From Thermoanaerobaculia bacterium (GTDB taxonomy: Bacteria; Acidobacteriota; Thermoanaerobaculia; UBA5066): a DNA stretch of 7,487 nt. This document shows, piece after piece, positions 1 to 7,487 of this stretch (position 1 is the stretch's first letter; the number at the start of each line of letters is the position of its first letter). Below the pieces are notes generated by a model, which was given only the letters and a program-made list of their open reading frames with translations, was not told the origin of the DNA and ran no database searches. Both the position numbers and the translations under genes were made by a program. The stretch covers positions 1 to 7,487 of the forward strand of contig JAMQPJ010000250.1 in assembly GCA_023717585.1 (NCBI GenBank). Reading direction: 5' to 3'.

Positions 1-2104
<2,104 letters not shown>

Positions 2105-2105
<1 letters not shown>

Positions 2106-3490
2106 TGTCCGCCGAAGCCGACCGCCCGCCCGTCATCGCCCCCGGCTACACGCCGGCGTCCGTCACCGACAAGATCAGCGCGGTCGTTCTCCGGAAGACG
2201 CCGAAGTGGTGGTACCTCGGCTTCGCGATCTCGTTCCTGGCGCTGCAGCTGCTCTTCGTCACGATGGCGAAGCTGCTCGTTCTGACGGTCGGGATCTGGG
2301 GAATCAACATTCCCGTCGCCTGGGGCGTCGACATCGTCAACTTCGTCTGGTGGATCGGCATCGGCCACGCCGGCACTCTGATCTCCGCGATCCTGCTCCT
2401 CCTCCGCCAGACGTGGCGGACGTCCATCAACCGGTTCGCCGAGGCGATGACGCTCTTCGCGGTCGCCGCGGCCGCGCAGTTCGTCCTGTTCCACACGGGC
2501 CGCCAGTGGCTCGCGGCGTACTGGCTGTTCCCGTACCCGAACACGATGGGCCTCTGGCCGCAGTTCCGGAGCCCCCTCATGTGGGACGTCTTCGCCGTCA
2601 CGACGTACGCCACTATCTCGGCCCTCTTCTGGTTCGTGGGTCTCATCCCCGACCTCGCCACGCTGCGCGACCGCAGCAGGCACTGGTTCGGGAAGATCAC
2701 CTACGGAATGCTCGCGATGGGCTGGCGCGGCTCGGCGCGGCACTGGCACAACTACGAGACGGCGAGCCTCCTCCTCGCGGGCCTCGCGACGCCGCTCGTC
2801 GTCTCCGTCCACACCGTCGTGAGCTTCGACTTCGCGGTCGGCATCATCCCCGGCTGGCACGCGACGATCTTCCCGCCTTACTTCGTCGCGGGCGCCATCT
2901 ACTCCGGTTTCGCCATGGTCATGACGCTCTCGATCCCGCTCCGCAAGGTGTTCGGGCTCGAGGACTTCATCACGATGCGGCACCTGCAGAACATGGCCAA
3001 GATCATGCTCGCGACGGGCCTCATCGTGGCGTACGGCTACGGCATCGAGCTGTTCATGGCGTGGTACAGCGGCAACACGTTCGAGAGCTTCATGGTGAAG
3101 AACCGGATTCTCGGGCCGTACGGCTGGATCTGGTTCCTGCTCATCCTGTGCAACGTGATCACGCCGCAGTTTCTGTGGTTGAAGAGGGTCCGCAACTCGG
3201 CCGTTCTGCTCTTCATCATCTCGATCGTCGTGAACGTCGGCATGTGGTTCGAGCGGTTCGTGATCATCGTGACGAGCCTCCACCGCGACTTCCTGCCGTC
3301 CTCGTGGGACATGTACGCGCCGACGAAGTGGGACTGGTCCTTCTTCGTGGGATCGCTCGGCCTCTTCTTCTCGCTCATGTTCCTCTTCATCCGGTTCCTC
3401 CCCGTGATCTCCATCTTCGAGATGCGCACGATCGCGAAGGGCGGCGATCCGGCTTCCGCGGAAACGAAGGACGCGGCGGGGCACGCATGA
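2105..3490 (+). CDS. actC: Alternative complex III membrane subunit ActC (NrfD/PsrC family)
   Basis: A 461-aa integral membrane protein of the NrfD/PsrC family. In ACIII, ActC is the subunit that binds and oxidises quinol next to the ActB clusters, and it is proposed to take part in proton translocation. About ten hydrophobic helices are visible, near residues 36-60, 73-101, 111-132, 161-181, 217-241, 253-278, 297-321, 337-359, 365-391 and 412-434. Family-like segments are GVDIVNFVWWIGIGHAGT (74-91), with polar D77 and H88 in the second helix, and the loop after helix 5 with WHATIFPPYFVAGAIYSG (251-268). Length is normal for ActC. The ATG shares its A with the actB stop (TGATG). No good Shine-Dalgarno sequence precedes it (only an A-rich AATAAAGA), so it probably depends on re-initiation by ribosomes finishing actB. 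It overlaps actD by four bases. Identity is very secure because of both sequence and context. Confidence 0.96.
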
Positions 3491-4104
3491 AGAGCTTTAT
3501 CGGACGCCTCTTCTCGCGGCACGTGAAGCCCGAGTTCGGCACGCCGGGGCCGCGCGTCGCGGGCGGCGAGCTGCCGGCGCACCTCTACGGCGTGATCGCC
3601 GAGTTCGCGAACGCGGAAGAGCTGCTCCACGCGGTCCACAGCGCCCGCGGCGAGGGCTATCAGGTCATGGAGGCCTACACGCCCTACCCGATCGAGGAGC
3701 TGAACGATGCGATCGGGCACGGCCCGTCGCGCGTGCCTGTTCTCGTTCTCCTGGGCGGGATCTTCGGCGCGTTTCTCGGGTTCGGCCTGCAGTACTGGAC
3801 CTCGGTGATCGCCTACCCCCTCAACATCGGCGGGCGCCCGTACAACAGCTGGGTCTCGTTCATCCCGATCACGTTCGAGTGCACGATCCTCTTCGCCGGC
3901 CTCGCGGCGGTCCTCGGAATGCTCGTTTTGAACGGGCTGCCGATGCCGTATCACCCCGTCTTCTCGGTGCCGCGGTTCCAGCTCGCGTCGCGCGACCGCT
4001 TCTTCCTCATGATCCTGGCGCGAGACCCGCGCTTTCGCGCAGGCGACACCTTCCGCTTCATGGAGACGCTCGGCGGCAGCCACGTCTCGGACGTGGAGGA
4101 CTGA
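3487..4104 (+). CDS. actD: Alternative complex III subunit ActD (DUF3341 family)
   Basis: A 205-aa protein of the DUF3341 family, the ActD subunit of ACIII. It starts with a short soluble region that reads LYGVIAEFANAEELLHAVH (33-51), typical of the family, then has two membrane helices (about 82-104 and 122-149) forming a hairpin, and ends in a soluble tail with the family-like segment RDRFFLMILARDPRF (169-183). ActD packs at the membrane with ActC and ActF; it has no known cofactor and a structural role is inferred. I chose the ATG at 3487, which overlaps the actC stop as ATGA. The same frame is open far upstream, but that stretch only shadows actC. The G-rich GGCGGG just before the start is a weak ribosome site at best. 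Length is normal for the family. Confidence 0.95.
   Translation: MKSFIGRLFSRHVKPEFGTPGPRVAGGELPAHLYGVIAEFANAEELLHAVHSARGEGYQVMEAYTPYPIEELNDAIGHGPSRVPVLVLLGGIFGAFLGFGLQYWTSVIAYPLNIGGRPYNSWVSFIPITFECTILFAGLAAVLGMLVLNGLPMPYHPVFSVPRFQLASRDRFFLMILARDPRFRAGDTFRFMETLGGSHVSDVED
4095..4100 (+). promoter_or_regulatory. Shine-Dalgarno sequence of actE
   Basis: GGAGGA lies inside the last actD codons, only three bases before the ATG at 4104. The match is strong but the spacing is shorter than usual. It supports the 4104 start, which also gives an intact lipoprotein signal peptide. Confidence 0.6.
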
Positions 4105-4673
4105 TGCGCCGGGTCCTTCTCGTCGCGTGCGCTCTCGTACTCGGCGGCTGCCGGAACGACATGCACCACCAGGCCAAGATCAAGCCCTTCCGCGAGAGCA
4201 CGTTCTTCGCGGACGGCTCCTCCGCCCGCGCCCTGCCCGAAGGCACCGTCGCCCGCGGCTTCCTCCGCGACGACGCCGCTCTTTTCCGCGGCCTGGGGGC
4301 GGACGGAAAGTTCGTCGAGAAGATCCCGGTGCCCCTCTCGGCGGCGCTGCTCTTCCGCGGCCGGGAGCGCTTCGACATCTACTGCTCGCCGTGCCACGGC
4401 CGTACCGCCGAGGGACAGGGCATGATCGTGCAGCGGGGCTTCAAACGGCCGATGTCCTTCCACATCGACCGCCTCCGGGCCGAGCGCGCGGGCTACTTCT
4501 TCGACGTCATGACGAACGGCTTCGGGCAGATGTCGAGCTACGCCGCGCAGGTGCCGCCCGAGGACCGCTGGGCGATCGTCGCCTGGATCCGCACGCTGCA
4601 GGCCTCGCAGCACATGCCCGGAGATTTTCTTGGAAAGGAAGACAGAGAGGCTCTGGACGAGGCGGGCAAATGA
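4104..4673 (+). CDS. actE: Alternative complex III monohaem cytochrome c lipoprotein ActE
   Basis: A 189-aa exported cytochrome c. The N-terminus is a short lipoprotein signal peptide (MRRVLLVACALVLGGC) with an LGGC lipobox; C16 would be lipidated and anchor the protein to the periplasmic face of the inner membrane. One haem c site is visible, CSPCH at 94-98, where C94 and C97 bind haem and H98 is the proximal ligand. M143 in the segment GFGQMSSYAAQV is the likely distal ligand, and the segment EDRWAIVAWIRTLQ (153-166) is the usual C-terminal helix of class I cytochromes c. ActE is one of the haem subunits of ACIII and is expected to help pass electrons from ActB/ActA to the oxidase or a soluble carrier. 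The start overlaps the actD stop (TGATG); the end overlaps actF by four bases. Length and motif set are normal for ActE. Confidence 0.94.
   Translation: MRRVLLVACALVLGGCRNDMHHQAKIKPFRESTFFADGSSARALPEGTVARGFLRDDAALFRGLGADGKFVEKIPVPLSAALLFRGRERFDIYCSPCHGRTAEGQGMIVQRGFKRPMSFHIDRLRAERAGYFFDVMTNGFGQMSSYAAQVPPEDRWAIVAWIRTLQASQHMPGDFLGKEDREALDEAGK
4659..4662 (+). promoter_or_regulatory. Shine-Dalgarno sequence of actF
   Basis: GAGG seven bases before the ATG at 4670, inside the actE coding end. It supports the 4670 start among possible upstream starts in the same open frame. Confidence 0.5.
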
Positions 4674-5860
4674 CCGAATCCCGCGCCGTCGCCCCGCCCG
4701 CCGCCGATCTCGCCGCCCTCGGGCGGCGCGGCCTCGTCGTTGGCGCGCTCGCGGCGGTCGCCTCGGCCGCCGGGCTGATCGCGAACCCGGCGCAGTTCTA
4801 CCGCTCCTACCTCGTCGCGTTCGCGCTCGTCCTCGGCGTCGCCCTCGGAAGCCTCGCGATCTCGATGCTCCACCACATGTCGGGCGGCGCCTGGGGCCTC
4901 GTCATCCGGCGCATCCTCGAGGCGTCGTCGCGCACGATCCCTCTCGTCGCGCTCTTCGCGGTGCCGCTCTTTTTCGGGCTCAGGCACCTTTACCCCTGGG
5001 CCGATCCCGGCCGCGTCGCCGCGGACGAGATCCTGCGCCACCGCGCGGTCTACATGAACCCCACCGGCGTCGCGATCCGGCTCGCCGTCTGCCTGATCCT
5101 CTGGACGGTCCTCGCGCAGGCGCTGAGCCGGATGTCGAGGAGGCAGGACGAGGCGCCCGATCCCGGCCTCGAGCGGAAGATGCAGCTCGTCGCGGCGCCG
5201 GGGCTCGCGCTGTACTGCCTCCTCGTCACCGTCGTCTCGGTCGATCTCCTCATGTCGCTCGACCTGCATTGGTTCTCGGCGATCTTCCCCGTGTACGTGG
5301 TCGGCGGGCAGGCGCTTTCCGGCCTCGCCTTCACCCTCGTCGTCTGCCTTTTTCTCGCGCGGAAGGGGCCGATGCGGGAGGTCCTTCAGCCTCGCCACGT
5401 GCACGACCACGGCAAGCTCCTTCTCGCGTTCACGATGCTCTGGGCCTACTTCGCCCTCTCCCAGTTCCTCATCATCTGGTCGGGCAACCTGCCGGAAGAA
5501 ATCGGCTTCTTTCGCGACCGGCTCACGGGCGGATGGGGAGCCGTGTCGCTCGCGCTCGCCCTCGGGCACTTCGCCGTGCCCTTTGCCTTCCTCCTCTCGC
5601 GCAACTTCAAGCGCGACCTCGGAAAGCTGGCCTGGATCGCGGGGCTCCTCCTTTTCATGCGGTGGGTGGACCTGTTCTGGCTGGTCGCGCCCGCCTTCCA
5701 CCCCGGAAAGCTGAGTTTCCACTGGCTCGACCTGACGGCGCCCGCCGGCCTCCTCGGCATCTGGCTCTGGGAGTTCACCCGGCAGCTCGCCGGGCGTTCG
5801 CTGCTTCCCATGAACGACCCCGCCCTCGCGGTTGCGCTCGAGGTGCACGCCCATGACTGA
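4670..5860 (+). CDS. actF: Alternative complex III membrane subunit ActF
   Basis: A 396-aa polytopic membrane protein, the second NrfD-like subunit of ACIII and a distant relative of ActC. About ten helices are visible near residues 20-38, 46-66, 88-105, 134-153, 172-193, 203-229, 250-271, 288-309, 318-341 and 352-372. The most recognisable part is HDHGKLLLAFTMLWAYFALS (245-264), followed by QFLIIWSGNLPEE (265-277), which is characteristic of ActF. Unlike ActC it is not thought to bind quinol; a role in proton movement and in holding the complex together has been proposed for the family. The frame is open well upstream, but the ATG at 4670 overlaps the actE stop (ATGA), has GAGG at good distance, and gives a normal N-terminus. 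The end overlaps the next gene by eight bases. Confidence 0.94.
   Translation: MTESRAVAPPAADLAALGRRGLVVGALAAVASAAGLIANPAQFYRSYLVAFALVLGVALGSLAISMLHHMSGGAWGLVIRRILEASSRTIPLVALFAVPLFFGLRHLYPWADPGRVAADEILRHRAVYMNPTGVAIRLAVCLILWTVLAQALSRMSRRQDEAPDPGLERKMQLVAAPGLALYCLLVTVVSVDLLMSLDLHWFSAIFPVYVVGGQALSGLAFTLVVCLFLARKGPMREVLQPRHVHDHGKLLLAFTMLWAYFALSQFLIIWSGNLPEEIGFFRDRLTGGWGAVSLALALGHFAVPFAFLLSRNFKRDLGKLAWIAGLLLFMRWVDLFWLVAPAFHPGKLSFHWLDLTAPAGLLGIWLWEFTRQLAGRSLLPMNDPALAVALEVHAHD
5840..5845 (+). promoter_or_regulatory. Shine-Dalgarno sequence deciding the start of the 148-aa gene
   Basis: GAGGTG seven bases before the ATG at 5853. The same frame can be opened at a TTG at 5832, but that start has no comparable site and would add an atypical seven-residue extension. 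The site therefore favours 5853. Confidence 0.65.
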
Positions 5861-6299
5861 CCGTAACGAGCACCGCGCTTCGGAGGGCACACCCGTTCCG
5901 GTGGACGGCGAGATCAGCTTCCGCGGAATCCGGAGCTTCGTCGCCGCCCTTTCGATCGTGACCCTCGTCGTGTTCGGCCTCATGTGGGCCATCGCGACGT
6001 TCTTCAAGGGCTCGCTCCTGAAGCAGGACCCCGCTCCGGCCGCGCTCGCCGAGGCGCGCGAGGCCCATGTGCCGCCCGGGCCGAACCTGCAGGCGAACCC
6101 GTCCGCCGACATGGCCGCCTTCAGGGCCGCCGAAGAAAGGGAGCTCGCGACGTGGGCCTGGGTCGACAAGGAGATAGGCGTCGCCCGCGTGCCTGCGCTG
6201 CGCGCGATGGAGATCGTCCTCTCCCGCGGTCTTCCCGCGCCGCCCCCGATGCCGCCCCCGATTCGAGACGTAGCCCCCGCCGTCGAGGCCAGACAATGA
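5853..6299 (+). CDS. Uncharacterised single-pass membrane protein between ActF and SCO
   Basis: A 148-aa protein without a named function. Residues 1-28 are polar and probably cytoplasmic. One membrane helix spans about 29-51, and the rest is probably periplasmic. The outer part has a Pro-rich stretch, then GPNLQANPSADMAAFRAAEE (76-95), then ATWAWVDKEIGVARVPALRA (99-118), and ends in a Pro-rich tail (127-140, with two PPP runs). From memory, small proteins with a Y/W-WVD...G..R.P...AM....GLP pattern recur beside cytochrome c oxidase and ACIII genes in several phyla, so I treat this as a conserved family, not a chance frame. Its place in the overlap chain suggests a job in assembling or linking ACIII and the oxidase; this is inference. 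It could also be a counterpart of the small ActG subunit described in Chloroflexus. No cysteine or histidine pair that would bind haem or copper is present. Confidence 0.85.
   Translation: MTDRNEHRASEGTPVPVDGEISFRGIRSFVAALSIVTLVVFGLMWAIATFFKGSLLKQDPAPAALAEAREAHVPPGPNLQANPSADMAAFRAAEERELATWAWVDKEIGVARVPALRAMEIVLSRGLPAPPPMPPPIRDVAPAVEARQ
6239..6262 (+). repeat. Perfect 12-bp tandem duplication (2 copies) in a Pro-rich tail
   Basis: GCCGCCCCCGAT occurs twice back to back (6239-6250 and 6251-6262) with no mismatch. In frame it encodes the two PPP runs (PPPM and PPPI) near the C-terminus of the 148-aa protein. The length of twelve bases keeps the reading frame, as expected for slippage in a tolerated linker. 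Confidence 0.8.
6285..6288 (+). promoter_or_regulatory. Shine-Dalgarno sequence of the SCO gene
   Basis: GAGG seven bases before the ATG at 6296, within the end of the 148-aa gene. It supports 6296 as the start, which also gives a proper export signal. Confidence 0.5.
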
Positions 6300-7144
6300 A
6301 CCGCGTCTCCCTCCCGGTGGCCGCCGTCCTGGCGCTGCTTCTGGGTTCCGCCCTCCCCATCTCCGCGACCGGGAAAACCGATCCGCACCTGCCGGAGGCT
6401 CCGCTGCCGCCCCCGCCCGTGAAGGACGTCGGCCTCGACCAGAAGCTCGGCGAATCGATCCCGCTCGACCTCGTCTTCAGGGACGAGGCCGGCAAGTCGG
6501 TCCGCCTGTCGCAGTACTTCGGGAAGCGGCCGGTCGTCCTGTCGCTCGTGTATTTCAACTGCCCGATGCTCTGCGGCATGACGACCGACGGTCTCGTGCG
6601 CAGCGTGCGGGCCCTTCGCTTCGAGCCCGGAACGGACTACGAGATCCTCTCGATCAGCTTCGACCCGAAGGAGACGCCCGAGGTGGCGTCCGAGAAGAAG
6701 CGCACCGTGATGGCCCAGTACGGCCGGGAGAGCGGCCCGGGCGGGTGGCACTTCCTGACGGGCGACGCCGCCTCGGTCGCGGCGCTGACTTCGGCCGTCG
6801 GGTTCCGCTACGTGTGGGACGCCGAACAGAAGCAGTTCGCCCACGCGACCGGCGTGACGGTGCTGACGCCGCAGGGCCGCATCGCCCGGTACTTCTTCGG
6901 GATCGAATACCCGGCCAAGGACCTCCGCCTCGCGCTCATCGAGGCGTCGGAGGAGAAGATCGGTAACGTGGTCGACCAGCTGCTGCTTCTCTGCTTCCAC
7001 TACGACCCGAAGGCGGGCCGCTACACGGCCACCGTGCGCAACCTCGTGCGCGGCGGCGCGGCGCTCACGCTCGTTCTCCTCGCAGGCTTCGTGGCTGTCA
7101 TGCTGCGGCGCGAACGCGCGAGCGCGAAGAGGCCGCCCCGATGA
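6296..7144 (+). CDS. sco: SCO1/SenC-family copper chaperone with C-terminal membrane anchor
   Basis: A 282-aa periplasmic thioredoxin-fold protein of the SCO1/SenC/PrrC family, which delivers copper to, or reduces, the CuA site of oxidase subunit II. A hydrophobic export signal covers residues 1-24, possibly cleaved after the second Ala of SALPISA. A Pro-rich linker follows (33-41, PPPP at 38-41). The core has the copper motif CPMLC (C89, C93) preceded by VLSLVYFN, the segment SISFDPKETP (119-128) and H184, the expected third copper ligand. After the core comes LLCFHYDPKAGRY (231-243), then a membrane helix (about 253-270) and a basic tail (RRERASAKR). The family is usually N-terminally anchored; the extra C-terminal anchor is a variant I recall from SCO proteins beside ACIII operons. 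The gene is four-base-overlapped on both sides and sits directly before coxB, its likely client. Confidence 0.95.
   Translation: MNRVSLPVAAVLALLLGSALPISATGKTDPHLPEAPLPPPPVKDVGLDQKLGESIPLDLVFRDEAGKSVRLSQYFGKRPVVLSLVYFNCPMLCGMTTDGLVRSVRALRFEPGTDYEILSISFDPKETPEVASEKKRTVMAQYGRESGPGGWHFLTGDAASVAALTSAVGFRYVWDAEQKQFAHATGVTVLTPQGRIARYFFGIEYPAKDLRLALIEASEEKIGNVVDQLLLLCFHYDPKAGRYTATVRNLVRGGAALTLVLLAGFVAVMLRRERASAKRPPR
7127..7132 (+). promoter_or_regulatory. Shine-Dalgarno sequence of coxB
   Basis: AAGAGG eight bases before the ATG at 7141, inside the basic tail codons of the SCO gene. It supports the chosen coxB start. Confidence 0.5.
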
Positions 7145-7487
7145 TCCCGAGCTCCCCCGTGCTGCCCGACCAGGCGTCGGACGTCGCCCGCTCCGTCGAC
7201 CACCTCATGCTCTTCGCGCTCTCGGGGCTCGTCTTCTTCTCCGCGCTCATCGCGATCCTCGTCCTCGTCTTCATGGTGAAGTACCGCCGCAAGAGCGACG
7301 GCGAGGTCGGGGTCGACGTTTACGAGACGAACCCGAAGTCTCACGTCCTCGAGCTCGTCTGGTCCGTGATCCCGCTCGGCCTCCTCCTGATTCTCTTCGG
7401 CTGGGGCACGAAGGTCTTTTTCGACCAGAACCGCCCGCCGGCGGGCGCCGCCCAGTACTGGGTCACCGGCCGCCAGTGGATGTGGAA
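7141..7487 (+). CDS. coxB: Cytochrome c oxidase subunit II CoxB (3'-truncated)
   Basis: The first 115 codons of subunit II of an aa3/caa3-type oxidase, cut by the window edge. Subunit II takes electrons at its CuA centre and passes them to haem a of CoxA. Two membrane helices are visible (about 22-46 and 70-93), joined by a charged cytoplasmic loop (KYRRKSDGE). ELVWSVIP (71-78) aligns with the ETIWTILP region of mitochondrial subunit II, so E71 corresponds to the glutamate at the K-pathway entrance. GRQWMW (110-115) aligns with the GHQWYW aromatic region at the start of the cupredoxin domain. The CuA ligands, and any fused cytochrome c domain, would lie past the edge. The ATG overlaps the SCO stop (ATGA). 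No separate cleavable signal is visible before helix 1. Low-level similarity to quinol-oxidase subunit II exists, but the SCO neighbour and aromatic motif favour a cytochrome c oxidase. Confidence 0.94.
   Translation, partial: MIPSSPVLPDQASDVARSVDHLMLFALSGLVFFSALIAILVLVFMVKYRRKSDGEVGVDVYETNPKSHVLELVWSVIPLGLLLILFGWGTKVFFDQNRPPAGAAQYWVTGRQWMW

Noticed and set aside
5832..5852. Earlier TTG start for the 148-aa gene
   Set aside because: The ATG at 5853 has a GAGGTG site at good spacing and an overlap with the actF stop; the TTG has neither.
4538..7000. An 820-codon open frame on the minus strand covering actE to SCO
   Set aside because: It is antisense to five well-supported genes, and its product is an Arg/Glu/Asp/Gly-rich low-complexity chain with no domain or motif. 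Such long antisense frames are normal in GC-rich DNA with strong third-position bias.

Overview
The window is a single, very GC-rich, gap-free block of plus-strand genes. It carries most of an alternative complex III (ACIII) operon running directly into a haem-copper cytochrome c oxidase operon. In order it holds the 3' part of actB, then actC, actD, actE and actF, a 148-codon single-pass membrane protein without a name, a SCO-type copper chaperone, and the first 115 codons of coxB (oxidase subunit II). ActA (the multihaem cytochrome) and the N-terminal part of ActB should lie upstream. CoxA, CoxC and the rest of CoxB should lie downstream.

The genes describe one respiratory segment. ACIII oxidises membrane quinol at the cytoplasmic membrane: ActC and ActF are NrfD-like ten-helix subunits, ActB is an iron-sulphur protein, ActE is a monohaem lipoprotein cytochrome c, and ActD is a two-helix subunit. 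Electrons then pass to an aa3/caa3-type oxidase whose subunit II begins at the right edge. The SCO protein between them is the expected copper metallochaperone for the CuA site of CoxB. ACIII next to an oxidase is a known arrangement, and ACIII-aa3 supercomplexes have been isolated from Flavobacterium.

All seven gene junctions overlap by 1, 4 or 8 bases (TGATG, ATGA or ATGACTGA), so the window has no intergenic base. I see no promoter, terminator, RNA gene, mobile element or CRISPR array. The whole block is best read as part of one polycistronic, translationally coupled transcript whose promoter lies upstream of the window.

The organism is a GC-rich, probably diderm bacterium with aerobic respiration, with strong preference for GTC, CTC and GCG/GCC codons. 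The gene content and protein style fit Acidobacteriota or a related phylum (Gemmatimonadota, Planctomycetota and Myxococcota are alternatives). The sequence alone does not fix this.

The most interesting part is the unnamed 148-aa protein between ActF and SCO, a candidate structural or assembly link between ACIII and the oxidase. The other points are the C-terminally anchored SCO protein and the unbroken overlap chain. I found no wholly new system; this is a clean example of a known but less familiar respiratory complex with one uncharacterised passenger.
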